From: Roseomonas mucosa ATCC BAA-692
Lineage (GTDB): Bacteria > Pseudomonadota > Alphaproteobacteria > Acetobacterales > Acetobacteraceae
Reading direction: 5' to 3'
Assembly (NCBI RefSeq): GCF_000622225.1
Contig: NZ_JHWD01000009.1
Coordinates: 39,127 to 103,126 of the forward strand
DNA: 64,000 nt
Shown one piece after another: positions 9,791 to 22,332 of this stretch (positions are counted from its first letter, which is position 1; the number at the start of each line of letters is the position of its first letter). The notes beneath the pieces are model-generated. The model did not search any database and had not been told where the DNA came from. It saw nothing but the letters and a program-made list of their open reading frames with translations. Made by a program: the position numbers and the translations under genes.

Positions 9791-10041
9791 CAAGTCACTC
9801 CGAATCCGTTCCGTCCGAGATACGCGACGGCTTGTTGCACAAGCAGTTCAGGGAGGCGAGGGTTGCGCCCGTCACCCCGGCCAGGGCCGTTGACCCGTCT
9901 GTGGCGGATGGGACGGGCCCCCGCAACCAATGGCGGCAATGCACGGGATGCTGGCGAAACCCGCCGCCTCTGGCAAGCCGCATCGCCACGGCGTGGCGAT
10001 GGGCCTGGAATTTCAGCGGACAAGCGCCGCTCCCGTCCGGT

Positions 10042-10938
10042 TCAGCGCAGCTTCTGGTCCAGGGCGTCGCGCAGCCCGTCTCCCAAAAGATTGAAGGCCA
10101 GCACCGTCAGGAAGATGGCGAGGCCCGGGAAGAAGGTCAGGTGGTCCGCCACGCCCAGGTAGGAACGCCCATCCGCCAGCATCGCCCCCCATTCCGGCGA
10201 GGGCGGCTGCGCCCCCAGGCCCAGGAAGCTCAGCCCCGCCGCCACCAGGATGGCGGTGCCGATGCGCAGCGAGGTGGTGACGATCACCCCTGGCAGCGTG
10301 CCGGGCAGGATGTGCCGCAGCACCAGCGGCAGGCGCTTCACGCCGATGGAGCGTGCCGCCTGGACATAGAGCGTCTGCTTCAGCGCCAGCGTGCTGCCGC
10401 GCACCACGCGGGCATAGATCGGGATGCTGAACACCGCCACGGCATAGATGACGTTCGCCACGCCCGGCCCCAGCAGCGCCACCACGGCGATGGCGAGCAG
10501 GATGCCGGGAAAGGCCAGCATCACGTCGCAGAGCCGCATCACCAGGCTGTCCACCCAGCCGCCGAAGAAGCCGCTGACGAGGCCCAGCGCCACGCCGAGC
10601 ACGCCGCCCAGCATGACCGAGAGGAAGCCGACCGAGAGCGAGATCTGCGCGCCCCAGAGGATGCGGCTGAAGATGTCGCGCCCATAGGCATCCGTACCCG
10701 CCCAGTGCAGGGCGGAGGGGCCGGCCAGGATGTTGTTGTAGTCGGGCTCCGCCGGGTCGTAGGGCGCGATCCAGGGCGCGGCGATGGCCGCCAGCACCAC
10801 CAGCAGGATCAGGCCCCCCGCCACCATGGCCACGCGCTGGCGCAGGAAGCGGCGCCAGAACTCGCCCCAGGGAGACTGGATCTCCAGCGGCGCCGTCGTG
10901 CCCGTGCCGGCGATGTCGTCGAGGGGAGCGTCGCTCAT
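10042..10938 (-). CDS. gsiD: Glutathione/peptide ABC transporter permease GsiD
   Basis: 298 residues from ATG 10938, overlapping the stop of the upstream permease (ATGA). It is a DppC/OppC-type inner membrane permease with about six helices, the N-terminal tail ending before [20 protein letters not shown], and the EAA-loop region [21 protein letters not shown]. It follows gsiB and gsiC exactly as in the enterobacterial gsiABCD operon. A 250-bp gap follows before the SWIB gene. The specific name rests on the gsiA/gsiB resemblance rather than on this protein alone. Confidence 0.82.
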   Translation of the reverse strand: MSDAPLDDIAGTGTTAPLEIQSPWGEFWRRFLRQRVAMVAGGLILLVVLAAIAAPWIAPYDPAEPDYNNILAGPSALHWAGTDAYGRDIFSRILWGAQISLSVGFLSVMLGGVLGVALGLVSGFFGGWVDSLVMRLCDVMLAFPGILLAIAVVALLGPGVANVIYAVAVFSIPIYARVVRGSTLALKQTLYVQAARSIGVKRLPLVLRHILPGTLPGVIVTTSLRIGTAILVAAGLSFLGLGAQPPSPEWGAMLADGRSYLGVADHLTFFPGLAIFLTVLAFNLLGDGLRDALDQKLR

Positions 10939-11855
10939 TTCAGGCGAATCTCCGGGTTCACCACGGCGTAGAGCTGGTCCACGACGAGGTTGATGAGGAC
11001 GAATTCCAGGGCGAAGAGCAGGATCAGCGCCTGGATCACGGGATAGTCGCGGTAGGAGACGCTGTCGATCAGCAGCCGCCCCAGCCCGGGCCAGGCGAAG
11101 ACCGTCTCGATCACGATGGCGCCGCCGAGCAGCGTGCCGAATTCCAGCCCGGTCATGGTGATCACCGGGATCAGCGCGTTGCGCAGCGTGTGGTGCCAGA
11201 CCACGCGCCGCTCCGGCACGCCCTTCATGCGGGCGGTGCGGACATAGTCCTCCGACGCCACCTCGACATAGGCGGAGCGCGAGAAGCGCGCCAGGATCGC
11301 CGCCACCGTGGTGCCCAGGGTGAAGCCCGGCATGATGAAGCTGGTCCAGCCCTCGTAGCCGCCGGTCGGCAGCCAGCCGAGCCGCACGGAGAAGACGTTG
11401 ATCAGCAACAGGCCCAGCCAGAAGGAGGGAAAGGAGATGCCGGAAACGGCGAAGACCATTCCCAGCCGGTCCTGCCACCGGTTGCGCTTCACGCCGGAGA
11501 CCACGCCGATCAGCACGCCGACGACGGTGGCCCAGGCCATGGCCACCACCGTCAGCCAGAAGGTCGGCATGAAGCGCTCGCCGATCTCCTCCGCCACCGG
11601 ACGCTTGGTCTTGGTGGAACGGCCGAGGTCGCCCTGCAGCGTGTTCCCCATGTAGCGCAGGTACTGGTTCCAGATGGGCCGGTCGAGGCCCATCTCCTCG
11701 CGCACCAGGGCCACGTCCTGCGCCGTCGCATCCGGCCCGGCGACCAGCCGCGCCGGATCGCCCGGCAGCAGGCGGACGAAGGCGAAGACGAAGATCGACA
11801 CCGCGACCAGAACCGGCACGGCGCCGAGCAGGCGGCGCAGGGCGTAGCCGAGCAT
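10935..11855 (-). CDS. gsiC: Glutathione/peptide ABC transporter permease GsiC
   Basis: 306 residues. DppB/OppB-type permease: the N-terminus [20 protein letters not shown] is the typical first helix, followed by [12 protein letters not shown] and the EAA-loop segment [27 protein letters not shown] (only its key Gly and Arg residues matter). Start overlaps the gsiB stop as TGATG, so the two are translationally coupled. Partner of GsiD in forming the membrane channel. Confidence 0.83.
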   Translation of the reverse strand: MLGYALRRLLGAVPVLVAVSIFVFAFVRLLPGDPARLVAGPDATAQDVALVREEMGLDRPIWNQYLRYMGNTLQGDLGRSTKTKRPVAEEIGERFMPTFWLTVVAMAWATVVGVLIGVVSGVKRNRWQDRLGMVFAVSGISFPSFWLGLLLINVFSVRLGWLPTGGYEGWTSFIMPGFTLGTTVAAILARFSRSAYVEVASEDYVRTARMKGVPERRVVWHHTLRNALIPVITMTGLEFGTLLGGAIVIETVFAWPGLGRLLIDSVSYRDYPVIQALILLFALEFVLINLVVDQLYAVVNPEIRLK

Positions 11856-13414
11856 CAGGAGAGTGCCGCTTCCTCGATGAGCAGGCCGCCGTCAGGGATG
11901 CGGTACATCCCGGTCAACTTCTTGCTCCTGGCCGACAGCACGTTCTCGACGCCAAGGAAGATCCAGGGCGCGTCCTTCCAGATCTTCACCTGGGCATCCT
12001 TGTACAGCGCCTCGCGCTTCGCCGGGTCGGCGGTGGCGATGGCGGCCTCCAGCGCCTTGTCGACATCGGGGTTGCTGTAATAGGCGGTGTTGTAGAGCTT
12101 GGGCGGGAAGCCCTGGCCCCAGAGCAGCGGGCGCAGTCCCCAGTCGGCATCGCCGGTCGAGGAGGACCAGCCGCCATAATAGGTCTGAATCTGCGCGTCC
12201 TCCGGCTTCTGCACCGACCAGATGCGGTCCTGCAGCACGCCGGTCTCCATCGGCATGACGTTCACCTTCACGCCGACGGCGGCGAGCTGCTGCTGCATGA
12301 ACTGCATGCCGCGCTGCGCCAGCGTGTTGTTCTGCGCCCACATCTCCGTCTCGAAGCCGTTCGGGTAGCCGGCCTCGGCCAGCAACCGCTTCGCCTTGGC
12401 GACGTCGTATGCATAGGGCTCCTGCCGGCTGTAGAAGCCCAGCTTCGGCGGGATCGGCGCGTCGAGGGGCTGCGCGAAGCCGTTATAGACGACCTTGGCA
12501 TAGGCCTCCTTGTTCACGGCATGGTTCAGCGCCTGCCGCACCCGCACGTCGCTGAACGGCTTCTTCATGCAGTTCATCGAGACATAGCGCGCGATGATCG
12601 ACGGGCTGTCCACGATCTCGACATTCGGGCTGCGCTGCACCACCGCGGCCATCTCCGGCGGCAGCGGGTAGATGAAATGCGCCTCGCCGGTCTGCAGCAT
12701 GGCGATGCGCGCGCCGTTCTCCGGCACGGAGCGGAAGGTCACCGTCTCCACCTTCGGCAGGCCGGGCTTCCAGTAGCCGGTGTTCTTCTTCACCTTCAGC
12801 GTGTCGGCGTTCCAGGACACGAAGGTGAAGGGGCCGGTGCCAACCGGGTTGCGCCCGATCTCCTTGCCGAACTGCGCGATCGCCTTGGGGCTCAGCATCA
12901 TGCCGGCCGGGTGCGCGATGGTGTTCACGAAGGCGCCGAAGGGCTCCTTCAGGATCACGCGCGCGGTCAGCGGGTCCACCACCTCGACCCGGTCGAGCAT
13001 GGCGAGCAGGCTCTGCCGCTTCAGCCGGTTCTCCGGATTGGCGACGCGCTCGAAATTCGCCTTCACCGCCTGGGCATCGAAAGGCGTGCCGTCGTGGAAG
13101 GAGATGCCCTGGCGCAGCTTGAAGGTGAAGACCTTCGCGCTGTCGTCGGCGGTGTAGCTCTCGGCCAGCACGGGGATGAGCTTCATCTCCGGATCGAAGC
13201 CATAGAGGCCCTGCAGCATCAGCCGGCAGGCCGACTGCGACAGCGTGTCGTTGACATCGGCTGGGTCCAGGCCGGTCAGGTTGTCGGGCACGCCGACCAC
13301 GAGGTCGTTGGCGGCGGCCTGGGCCGGCGTCACCTGGCCCAGCCAGGGCAGGGCGGCGCTCACGCCCAGCGCGCCCATCAGGGCGCGGCGGCGGATGGCG
13401 GGGAAGTCGGTCAC
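11855..13414 (-). CDS. gsiB: Periplasmic glutathione-binding protein GsiB
   Basis: 519 residues from GTG 13414, chosen because GAGGAGG lies 5 bp upstream; a longer ATG start at 13444 has no such site and would spoil the signal peptide. The N-terminus has two Arg runs ([12 protein letters not shown]) and a hydrophobic stretch ending AQAA, a Tat- or Sec-type export signal. The mature part is an SBP_bac_5 protein that follows E. coli GsiB closely by memory: [33 protein letters not shown] and [14 protein letters not shown]. It would bind glutathione or a related peptide in the periplasm and deliver it to GsiCD. Confidence 0.85.
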   Translation of the reverse strand: MTDFPAIRRRALMGALGVSAALPWLGQVTPAQAAANDLVVGVPDNLTGLDPADVNDTLSQSACRLMLQGLYGFDPEMKLIPVLAESYTADDSAKVFTFKLRQGISFHDGTPFDAQAVKANFERVANPENRLKRQSLLAMLDRVEVVDPLTARVILKEPFGAFVNTIAHPAGMMLSPKAIAQFGKEIGRNPVGTGPFTFVSWNADTLKVKKNTGYWKPGLPKVETVTFRSVPENGARIAMLQTGEAHFIYPLPPEMAAVVQRSPNVEIVDSPSIIARYVSMNCMKKPFSDVRVRQALNHAVNKEAYAKVVYNGFAQPLDAPIPPKLGFYSRQEPYAYDVAKAKRLLAEAGYPNGFETEMWAQNNTLAQRGMQFMQQQLAAVGVKVNVMPMETGVLQDRIWSVQKPEDAQIQTYYGGWSSSTGDADWGLRPLLWGQGFPPKLYNTAYYSNPDVDKALEAAIATADPAKREALYKDAQVKIWKDAPWIFLGVENVLSARSKKLTGMYRIPDGGLLIEEAALS

Positions 13415-13519
13415 GAAATCCTCCTCTTCAAGCGTGATGACCACAAGCCGGAACGGCCGGAGGTCCGGATCACGCGAACAAACACGCGGCGTGCCGGCCG
13501 GAGGCCTCGGTTCACGCGA

Positions 13520-15424
<1,905 letters not shown>

Positions 15425-15587
15425 ATCCCAGGCAGAGCGGGGGGCGACGCGGAAGTCTGGCCTGTCCGGCCTGGAAGCGGGAACAAGGGAGCGGCCGGAA
15501 CCTCCCAGCCCCGGCTCCCCAGCCCACAAGCGCCGCCTTCTAGCTTCCCGCGGCCGGTTCGACCAGAGGCAGGCAAGGGGTTGCGTA

Positions 15588-15722
15588 TTTCGCGCGAAAA
15601 CCAGGGGGAATTTCAGCGACGCACAAGGGACGGCTTCGGTTTTTCGGCAAATCACGCAGAAACAGGTTGACTCTCCGCCGGTCGGCGCCGAATTGCGGTT
15701 CATCGACTGCGTGTTCCACGCA
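15588..15722. promoter_or_regulatory. Palindromes in the gsiA/kdgT divergent promoter region
   Basis: Within the 333-bp gap between gsiA and kdgT, 15588-15599 is a perfect 12-bp palindrome (TTTCGCGCGAAA). 15708-15722 is TGCGTG-TTC-CACGCA, a 6-bp inverted repeat with a 3-bp spacer. A TTGACT at 15667 could be a -35 element for kdgT. The palindromes are candidates for the DeoR regulator encoded downstream or for a gsi regulator; nothing assigns them. Confidence 0.4.
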
Positions 15723-15757
15723 AAATGCCGGCGCCCTGGGGCGCAAGGGGAGGACCC

Positions 15758-16780
15758 ATGCAACTGCCCATCAAGCGTGCCATCGAGAAGGTCCCGGGCG
15801 GCATGATGGTCGTTCCCCTGGCGCTGGGCGCCGTCATCGCGACCTTCTTCCCGGACACGTCGAAATTCTTCGGCTCCTTCACCGGTGCGCTCTTCACCGG
15901 CTCGCTGACCATCCTGGCGGTCTTCTATGTCTGCATGGGTGCCAGCATCGACTTCAAGGCGACGCCCTATATCCTGAAGAAAGGCGGCACCCTGTTCGCG
16001 GTGAAGATCGGCATGGCCATGCTGATGGGCGTGGTCTTCGGCCACTTCCTGGGCGAGGCGCCGGTCGGCTCCGGCCTTTTCGCGGGGCTTTCCACCCTGG
16101 CCATCGTGGCGGCGATGAACGACACCAACGGCGGCCTCTACATGGCGCTGATGGGCCAGTACGGGGAGCCGCGCGATGTCGGCGCCTATACGGTGATGAC
16201 GCTGGAATCCGGCCCCTTCCTGACCATGGTGACGCTGGGCGTGGCAGGCCTCTCGGCCTTTCCCTGGCCGACCCTGGTGGGCTCCATCCTGCCGCTGGTG
16301 GTGGGCATGATCCTGGGCAACCTCGACCGCGAGATGCGCGGCTTCCTCAGCCGCGCCATCCCGGTGATGATCCCCTTCTTCGCCTTCGCGCTGGGCAGCG
16401 GCCTCGACCTGGCCAAGGTCTGGCAGGCCGGGCTTCTCGGCCTGGGCCTGGGCCTCGCCGTGGTGGTGGTCACCGGCATCCCGCTCTTCCTGGCCGACCG
16501 CGCCATCGGCGGCACGGGCGTCGCCGGTGTCGCGGCCGCCTCCACCGCCGGCAACGCGGCGGCGGTGCCAGCCATCGTGGCCTCCGCCAACCCCGTCTAT
16601 GCCGAGGCCGCCGCCCATGCCACCGTGCTGGTCGCCGCGGCGGTGATCGTGACCACGGTGCTGGTGCCGCTGCTGACCGCCTGGACCGCCCGGCGCACCG
16701 GCCGCCCGCCGGCGCCGGACACGGCATCGGCCGAAAGCGGAGCCGGACGGACGGCGCCGCTGCGGGCGCGGCACGGCTGA
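15758..16780 (+). CDS. kdgT: KdgT-family sugar-acid permease
   Basis: 340 residues from ATG 15758, with GGGGAGGACCC just upstream; an earlier in-frame ATG at 15725 lacks a site. The family start [20 protein letters not shown] is followed by about ten hydrophobic helices, with conserved [19 protein letters not shown] in the middle. KdgT proteins are 2-keto-3-deoxygluconate:proton symporters, but members next to DUF1537 kinase and PdxA2 genes probably import D-threonate, D-erythronate or related four-carbon acids. It starts a tightly packed operon. The last 25 residues are polar and variable. Confidence 0.85.
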   Translation: MQLPIKRAIEKVPGGMMVVPLALGAVIATFFPDTSKFFGSFTGALFTGSLTILAVFYVCMGASIDFKATPYILKKGGTLFAVKIGMAMLMGVVFGHFLGEAPVGSGLFAGLSTLAIVAAMNDTNGGLYMALMGQYGEPRDVGAYTVMTLESGPFLTMVTLGVAGLSAFPWPTLVGSILPLVVGMILGNLDREMRGFLSRAIPVMIPFFAFALGSGLDLAKVWQAGLLGLGLGLAVVVVTGIPLFLADRAIGGTGVAGVAAASTAGNAAAVPAIVASANPVYAEAAAHATVLVAAAVIVTTVLVPLLTAWTARRTGRPPAPDTASAESGAGRTAPLRARHG

Positions 16781-16788
16781 GGATGGCC

Positions 16789-18114
16789 ATGGACGGCACG
16801 CCCACCCCACCTTCGCGCTGGCTGATCCTGGCGGACGACCTGACGGGAGCGGCGGACTGCGCGATCGCCTTCGCGCGGCGCGGGCTGGAGGCTGGGGTAG
16901 GCTGGCATGCCAGCCTGGACCAGGCCGCGCCGGAAAGGGCGGATGATCCGGAGCAGGCGGGCGGCAGGGTGCTGGCGGTGGATGCCGACAGCCGCCGCCT
17001 GTCCCCCGGGGCGGCCGCCGCCCGGCACACGGCCCTGCTGGCGCGGCTGCACAGCCCGGGACCCCTGCCCGCGCCGGGGCTGATCAAGAAGATCGACTCC
17101 ACCCTGCGCGGCCAGCCGGTGGCGGAACTCGCGGCCACATTGCGGGCCCTGCGCGCCGTCTCCGGCCCCCGGCTGGCCGTCGTCGCCCCGGCCTTTCCCG
17201 GCACCGGCCGCACGACGCGCGACGGGCGCATCCACCTGGACGGCACGCCGCTGGAGCAGACGCCGCTCTGGGCGCGCGACCACAGCTATCCCAGCGCGCA
17301 CCTGCCGGAAGTGCTGCGCGCCGCGGGGCTGCGCAACGCCGCCCTGTCGCTGGCCGTGCTGCGCGACGAGGCCGCCCTGGCCGCCGCCTTGCGCCAGGCC
17401 CTGGACGAGGCCCTGGACGGGCGGCTGGAAGCGGTGGTCTGCGACGCCGAGACGCCCGAGGATCTGGATCGCCTCGCCCGTGCCAGCCTGCCCCTGGCCG
17501 GAGCGCTGTTCTGGGTCGGCTCGGGCGGCATCGCCGCCGCCCTGGCCGGGGTCCTGCCGGCACGGGACACCGCCCCCGTGCCGGCCCTGCCGCGCAGCGG
17601 CGCCGGCGTGCTGCTGGTGGTGGGCAGCGTCGCCGAGGCCTCCCGCAACGCCGCCGCGCGGCTGGTGGCGGAAGGCGCCGTGACCCCCTTCACCGTCGCC
17701 CCCGCCCTGCTGCGTGCCGGTCCCGCCGATCCGGGCTGGGCACCGCTGGCCGCGGAGATCGCCGGCTCCCTGTCCCAGGGGCGCGACACGCTGGTGCAGA
17801 TCGCCTCCGATCCCGCCGCCGACCTGCGCCAGGGCGCGGCCCTGGCCGAGGCCCTGGCCCTGCTCCTGGCCCCGGCCGGAGCGTGCATGGCCGGCCTCTT
17901 CGCCACTGGCGGCGAGACCGCCTGCGCCCTGCTCACCGGCCTCGGCGTGCATGGCATCCGCCTGCTGGAGGAGGTGGAGCCCGGCGTGCCGCTCGGCATC
18001 ACCCGGGGGGCGCTGCGCGTCCCGGTGATGACCAAGGCCGGCGCCTTCGGCCATGAACGCAGCCTGCTGAACAGCCTCGCCCGCCTGCACGACCTTCTCG
18101 GAAAACGGACATGA
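16789..18114 (+). CDS. Four-carbon acid sugar kinase (DUF1537; D-threonate/D-erythronate kinase type)
   Basis: 441 residues from ATG 16789; ATG 16783 is in frame but sits directly on the TGAGG ribosome site, so the second Met is preferred. N-terminal domain begins RWLILADDLTGAADCAIAFA, the family signature, followed by KKIDSTLRG. The C-terminal nucleotide-binding domain has FATGGETACALL and the ending KAGAFG. It phosphorylates a four-carbon sugar acid at O4 using ATP. Spacing of 8 bp after kdgT and overlap with pdxA2 show a shared operon. The sequence cannot tell the threonate kinase from the erythronate kinase. Confidence 0.87.
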   Translation: MDGTPTPPSRWLILADDLTGAADCAIAFARRGLEAGVGWHASLDQAAPERADDPEQAGGRVLAVDADSRRLSPGAAAARHTALLARLHSPGPLPAPGLIKKIDSTLRGQPVAELAATLRALRAVSGPRLAVVAPAFPGTGRTTRDGRIHLDGTPLEQTPLWARDHSYPSAHLPEVLRAAGLRNAALSLAVLRDEAALAAALRQALDEALDGRLEAVVCDAETPEDLDRLARASLPLAGALFWVGSGGIAAALAGVLPARDTAPVPALPRSGAGVLLVVGSVAEASRNAAARLVAEGAVTPFTVAPALLRAGPADPGWAPLAAEIAGSLSQGRDTLVQIASDPAADLRQGAALAEALALLLAPAGACMAGLFATGGETACALLTGLGVHGIRLLEEVEPGVPLGITRGALRVPVMTKAGAFGHERSLLNSLARLHDLLGKRT

Positions 18115-19151
18115 CCCAGAACCAGGACAGCTCCATCCAGGAGCGCCCGATCGTCGCCATCACCATGGGCGATGCCTCCGGCATCGGGCCGGAGATCATC
18201 ATGAAGGCCCTGGCCCGGCCGGAGGTGCACGCGATGTGCCGCCCGCTGGTGGTGGGGGAGGCGACCCGGCTGCGCGAGGCCGGCGCCATCGCGAAGTCCG
18301 GCCTCGCCGTGCGGGCGCTGAGCGAGCCTTCCGGGGCGCGCTACGAGCCCGGCACGGTGGATGTGATCGACCTCGGGATCATCCCGGCCGGCCATCCCTT
18401 CGGCAAGGTCCTGCCGCTCTCGGGCGAGGGCGCCTACCGCTACATCGAGCGCGCCACGCGCCTGGTCGAGGCAGGCGAAGCGGATGCCATCTGCACCGCG
18501 CCGCTGAGCAAGGAGGCGCTGCACGCCGCCGGCCACAAGTACCCGGGCCATACCGAGCTGCTGGCGCACCTGACCGGCACGCCGGAGGTGTCGATGATGC
18601 TGGTGGCGCCGAAGCTGCGCGTGATCCACGTCACCACGCATATCGGGCTGATGGACGCGATCCGGCGGATCGAGCCGGGCCTGGTCGGGCGCGTCATCGC
18701 CCGCGGCCGCGCCACGCTGGTCAAGGCGGGCATCGCGGAGCCGCGCATCGGCGTCTGCGGCATCAACCCGCATGCCGGCGAGAACGGGCTCTTCGGCCAG
18801 GGCGAGGAGGAGGAGAAGATCATCCCCGCCGTGGAGACCTGCCGCGCCAAGGGCTGGAAGGTCGAGGGCCCGCTGCCCGCCGACACGCTGTTCTTCCGCG
18901 CCGCGCGGGGCGACTTCGACCTCGTCGTGGCGATGTACCACGACCAGGGCCATGGCCCGGTGAAGGTGATGGGGCTGGAGGCCGGGGTGAACATCACCAT
19001 CGGCCTGCCGGTGATCCGCACCTCGGTCGACCACGGCACCGCCTTCGACATCGCGGGCCAGGGCATCGCCGACGATGGCAGCCTTGTCGAGGCGCTCCGC
19101 CAGGCCGCCGACCTCGCCCCGCGCCGGCAGCACGCCGCCTCCGCCGCCTGA
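18111..19151 (+). CDS. pdxA2: 4-phospho-D-threonate/erythronate dehydrogenase PdxA2
   Basis: 346 residues. Starts within the kinase stop (ATGA). Family landmarks are ITMGDASGIGPEI at the N-terminus, TAPLSKEALHAAGHKYPGHTE in the middle, INPHAGENGLFG and the metal-site YHDQGHGPVK. PdxA2 proteins oxidise and decarboxylate 4-phospho-threonate to dihydroxyacetone phosphate, unlike true PdxA of vitamin B6 synthesis. Coupling to a DUF1537 kinase and absence of pdxJ nearby supports PdxA2 over PdxA. Together the operon would turn a four-carbon acid into a glycolytic intermediate. Confidence 0.88.
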   Translation: MTQNQDSSIQERPIVAITMGDASGIGPEIIMKALARPEVHAMCRPLVVGEATRLREAGAIAKSGLAVRALSEPSGARYEPGTVDVIDLGIIPAGHPFGKVLPLSGEGAYRYIERATRLVEAGEADAICTAPLSKEALHAAGHKYPGHTELLAHLTGTPEVSMMLVAPKLRVIHVTTHIGLMDAIRRIEPGLVGRVIARGRATLVKAGIAEPRIGVCGINPHAGENGLFGQGEEEEKIIPAVETCRAKGWKVEGPLPADTLFFRAARGDFDLVVAMYHDQGHGPVKVMGLEAGVNITIGLPVIRTSVDHGTAFDIAGQGIADDGSLVEALRQAADLAPRRQHAASAA

Positions 19152-19296
19152 TCGTGCCGGAGCATCGGGGGGCCTCCCATGCCGAGGGCCCGTCCCGCCC
19201 GGCGCGGTTTCGCACCGGGATCGGCCTTTCGGCGGAAGAGCGGATTCACGCTTCCGGACGATGCCGTCCCGCGGCAATCCGCTCTATCCTGAAGCC

Positions 19297-20043
19297 ATGC
19301 AGCGCAGACGGGAACGACTCGACGCCATCCTGAAGGCCATCGAGGATGGCGAGACGGATGTGGATGGGCTTGCCGCCCGCTTCGGCGTCTCCGCCTCCAC
19401 GGTGCGGCGCGACCTGCAGGACCTTTCCTCCCGCCGGGCCATCGCGCGCACCTATGGCGGCGCGATGCTGGCGCGGCCCGGCATCGAGCAGAGCCTTTCG
19501 GCGCGCGCCGGGCAGAGCCGCGCCGCCAAGGCCGCCATCGCCGAGGCCGCGCTGGCGCGGATCGCCGATGGCGAGACGCTGATCCTCGACGGCGGCTCGA
19601 CGGTCGAGGCGCTGGGCCGCCGGCTGCGCGGCCGCCGGCTGCGCGTCATCACCAACAACCTGCCGCTGATCCCCATCCTGGCGGATGCGCCGGGAATGGA
19701 GCTGATCGTGCTCGGCGGCACGGTGCGCCCGATCAGCATGGGCACCACCGGCGCCCTGGCCGAGCAGGCCCTGCGGCACATGCATGCAGACAGGCTCTTC
19801 ACCAGCGGCGACGGGCTGCTGCCCGGCGAGGGGCTCTGCGAGGCAACGCTGGAGCAGGTCTCGCTGAAGTCGCTGATGATGCGCCAGGCCCGCGCGGTCT
19901 TCGTCCTGGCCGATGCCTCCAAGCTTGGCCAGGATACGCAGCCCTTCCGCGCACCCCTGCCGCCGCGCTGGGTGCTGGTCACGGATGCGCCGCCCGCCGC
20001 CTGCGCCGCCTTTGGCGAGGCCGAGGTCATCCGCGCTGGCTGA
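19297..20043 (+). CDS. DeoR-family transcriptional regulator
   Basis: 248 residues from ATG 19297, which gives the standard DeoR N-terminus MQRRRERLDAILKAIED; ATG 19261 is an in-frame alternative. The helix-turn-helix is at about residues 18-45 (VDGLAARFGVSASTVRRDL). The effector domain has LDGGSTVEAL and VLGGTVRP, typical of sugar-phosphate sensing. It lies 145 bp after pdxA2 on the same strand and likely regulates the upstream operon, the downstream sugar ABC genes, or both. Confidence 0.87.
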   Translation: MQRRRERLDAILKAIEDGETDVDGLAARFGVSASTVRRDLQDLSSRRAIARTYGGAMLARPGIEQSLSARAGQSRAAKAAIAEAALARIADGETLILDGGSTVEALGRRLRGRRLRVITNNLPLIPILADAPGMELIVLGGTVRPISMGTTGALAEQALRHMHADRLFTSGDGLLPGEGLCEATLEQVSLKSLMMRQARAVFVLADASKLGQDTQPFRAPLPPRWVLVTDAPPAACAAFGEAEVIRAG

Positions 20044-20073
20044 ACCCGGAGCGGGAACGGTCCGGTGTGTCCC

Positions 20074-20412
20074 TGGGGGCGAGGCTCCGCCTCGCCCCCA
20101 AACCCCCACTCCGCCAGGACCCTGAGGGTCCTGGACCTCCCGTTCGTTGGCGCCTGCCTGTGGCCGGACCGCGCCGGAGAGCCATGCTCTCCGGCGGACT
20201 GCCGGTACCGCCAGCGCGGACAGGGTGTCTTTCCTCTTCCCGGGAGGAGCCCCGCCCATCCACCTGCGCCAAGGGATCGGGCGGAATGCCGGCCTTGCCA
20301 GCCCGAGCCAACGAAAGGCGGGGTCTGGGGGGATACTATCCCCCCAGCGGTGGGGGCTCCGGGGGCAGGCGGGGCCTCCCCCGGGGGTCGCCACAAGAGC
20401 GACGCCCCGCAC
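20074..20412 (+). repeat. Type A palindromic intergenic repeat, copy 3
   Basis: Starts about 30 bp after the DeoR stop. Hairpins: 20074-20100 (TGGGGGCGAGGC stem, 12 bp perfect), 20114-20134 (9 bp perfect, inner pairs CCC/GGG), 20173-20195 (GCCGGAGAGC, loop CAT), 20325-20347 (CTGGGGGGAT stem, 10 bp perfect, loop ACT) and a terminal GGCGGGGCCTCCCCC. Best-preserved copy. Confidence 0.82.
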
Positions 20413-20779
20413 CCCGGAGGTTTTACGGGGCCGTCATGGATGGACGAAGCGTGACCAAGATGAGGCTGGCGCAAGCGGTGCGAAACCGTTCATGATCCTG
20501 CCGGAACAAAGAAGTAGGGAGTATCGGCCATGCCTGCGACCGTGTCCTGTCGTCCTGGCCGCCCGTTCCACGCGCGGTCCCGGCGCTTCCTTTCCGCATC
20601 CGGCGGCCATGGCCAGCGGAAACGCGAGCATCCCTCCGCCCTTGCGCGACGTCCGAGCCGATTCGTGACCTGGGTCCGGCTTTCCTGAAGTACGGCAGGT
20701 CCGGCGCGCCTGCTTCGCGGCCGCGCCTCACCCCCATGCGGATGGCCGGGCACGGAACACCAGCGCGAGACGAGAGTGG
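20413..20779. other. Intergenic region upstream of sugar ABC operon
   Basis: About 365 bp between repeat copy 3 and the ribose-type ATPase gene. I see no reading frame with protein-like composition here, no RNA gene and no clear promoter hexamers. GAGAG at about 20768 is the likely ribosome site for the gene at 20780. The region presumably carries the operon promoter. Confidence 0.5.
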
Positions 20780-22300
20780 ATGGAGCAGATGAGCGAAGCC
20801 ACGCCGCGCCTGGAAATGCGCGACGTGTCCAAGAGCTTTCCCGGTGTCAAGGCGCTGGACAAGGTACGGCTGAAGGCTTGGGGCGGCGAGATCCTCGCGC
20901 TGATGGGCGAGAACGGCGCGGGCAAGTCCACGCTCATGAAGATCCTGTCGGGCGCCTACCAGGCCGATCCGGGCGGGCAGATCCTGATCGACGGGCAGCC
21001 CGTCTCGATCGCCGATCCGATCGCCGCGCGGCGGCTGGGCATCGCGATCATCTATCAGGAGCTCGCCCTCGCGCCGAACCTGACGGTGGCGGAGAACATC
21101 TATCTCGGCCGCGAACCTTCCCGCGCCGGGCGCATCGACCGCCGCGCGATGCGCGAAGGCTGCCGTGCCGTGCTGGAACGCCTCGGCGCGCCCTTCACGC
21201 CCGATACGCTGGTCGGCACGCTCTCCATCGCCGAGCAGCAGCTCGTCGAGATCGCCCGCGCCCTGCAGGCGGAATCCAAGATCCTGGTGCTGGACGAGCC
21301 CACCACCGCGCTGTCCTCGCGCGAGACGGAGCGGCTTTTCGCCCTGGTGCGGCAGCTGCGGGCGGAAGGGATCGCGCTGATCTACATCAGCCACCGCATG
21401 GCCGAGATCTACGAGCTCGCCGACCGTGTCACCGTGCTGCGCGACGGCAGCTATGTCGGCACGCTGGAACGCGGGGAGATCGACGCGCCCTCGCTGGTGC
21501 GGATGATGGTCGGGCGCGACCTGTCGAGCTTCTACAAGAAGGCGCACGACCCGCATGGCGGCAAGGGCCCCGTGGTGCTGGAGGTGCGAGGCCTCACCGA
21601 TGGCGGCCGCCGCGTGCACCCCTGCGACCTGACCCTGCATCGCGGCGAGGTCCTGGGCATCGCCGGCCTCGTCGGCTCGGGGCGGACGGAGCTGGCGCGG
21701 CTGATCTACGGCGCCGACCCAAGCGCGGGCGGCGAGGTGCGGCTGAACGGGAAGCGCGCCGAGATCCGCTCCCCGGGCGAGGCGCTGGAGGCGGGCATCG
21801 CCTATCTGACCGAGGACCGGAAGGGGCTGGGCCTCTTCCTCGACATGTCCTGCGGCGGCAACATCAATCTCGGCGTCATCGCCCGCGACGCGCTGCCGGG
21901 CGGGCTGCTCAACCTCGCCGCCGGGCGCCGCCGCGCCGCCCAGGCCTTCGGCGCGCTGCGCGTGCGCGCCGCGAGCCCGCAGGTCACGGTCGGCGGCCTT
22001 TCCGGCGGCAACCAGCAGAAGGTGCTGCTGTCGCGCTGGCTGGAAACCCATCCGCAGGTGCTGATCCTCGACGAGCCGACGCGCGGCGTGGATATCGGCG
22101 CCAAGTCGGAGATGTACCGCATCGTCGACGAGCTGGCGCAGCGCGACATCGGCATCATCGTCATCTCCAGCGAGTTGCCGGAGATCATCGGCATCTGCGA
22201 CCGCGTCCTGGTGATGCGCGAAGGGCGCATCGCCGGCGAGGTGCGCGGCCCCGACATCACCCAGGAAGCCATCATCGCCCATGCGACCGGCGCACATTGA
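20780..22300 (+). CDS. Sugar ABC transporter ATP-binding protein (RbsA type)
   Basis: 506 residues, normal for RbsA-type double ATPases. NBD1 has [18 protein letters not shown], the signature [15 protein letters not shown] and [17 protein letters not shown]2 is degenerate as usual: Walker A becomes [10 protein letters not shown], with [15 protein letters not shown] and [18 protein letters not shown] 20780 is used; ATG 20789 is an alternative. It energises import of a monosaccharide with the permease and binding protein that follow. The sugar is unknown; neighbours suggest a sugar acid or polyol as readily as ribose. Confidence 0.9.
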   Translation: MEQMSEATPRLEMRDVSKSFPGVKALDKVRLKAWGGEILALMGENGAGKSTLMKILSGAYQADPGGQILIDGQPVSIADPIAARRLGIAIIYQELALAPNLTVAENIYLGREPSRAGRIDRRAMREGCRAVLERLGAPFTPDTLVGTLSIAEQQLVEIARALQAESKILVLDEPTTALSSRETERLFALVRQLRAEGIALIYISHRMAEIYELADRVTVLRDGSYVGTLERGEIDAPSLVRMMVGRDLSSFYKKAHDPHGGKGPVVLEVRGLTDGGRRVHPCDLTLHRGEVLGIAGLVGSGRTELARLIYGADPSAGGEVRLNGKRAEIRSPGEALEAGIAYLTEDRKGLGLFLDMSCGGNINLGVIARDALPGGLLNLAAGRRRAAQAFGALRVRAASPQVTVGGLSGGNQQKVLLSRWLETHPQVLILDEPTRGVDIGAKSEMYRIVDELAQRDIGIIVISSELPEIIGICDRVLVMREGRIAGEVRGPDITQEAIIAHATGAH

Positions 22301-22332
22301 TACCGGGGCATGAGGCCAGGGAGGAAACACGG

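Noticed and set aside
20147..20668. Open frames inside repeat copy 3 and beyond
   Set aside because: They run through palindromes, lack ribosome sites and have no protein-like pattern.
20780..22300. Degenerate Walker A in the second ATPase half as a mutation
   Set aside because: Loss of the second Walker A lysine is normal for RbsA-type proteins.
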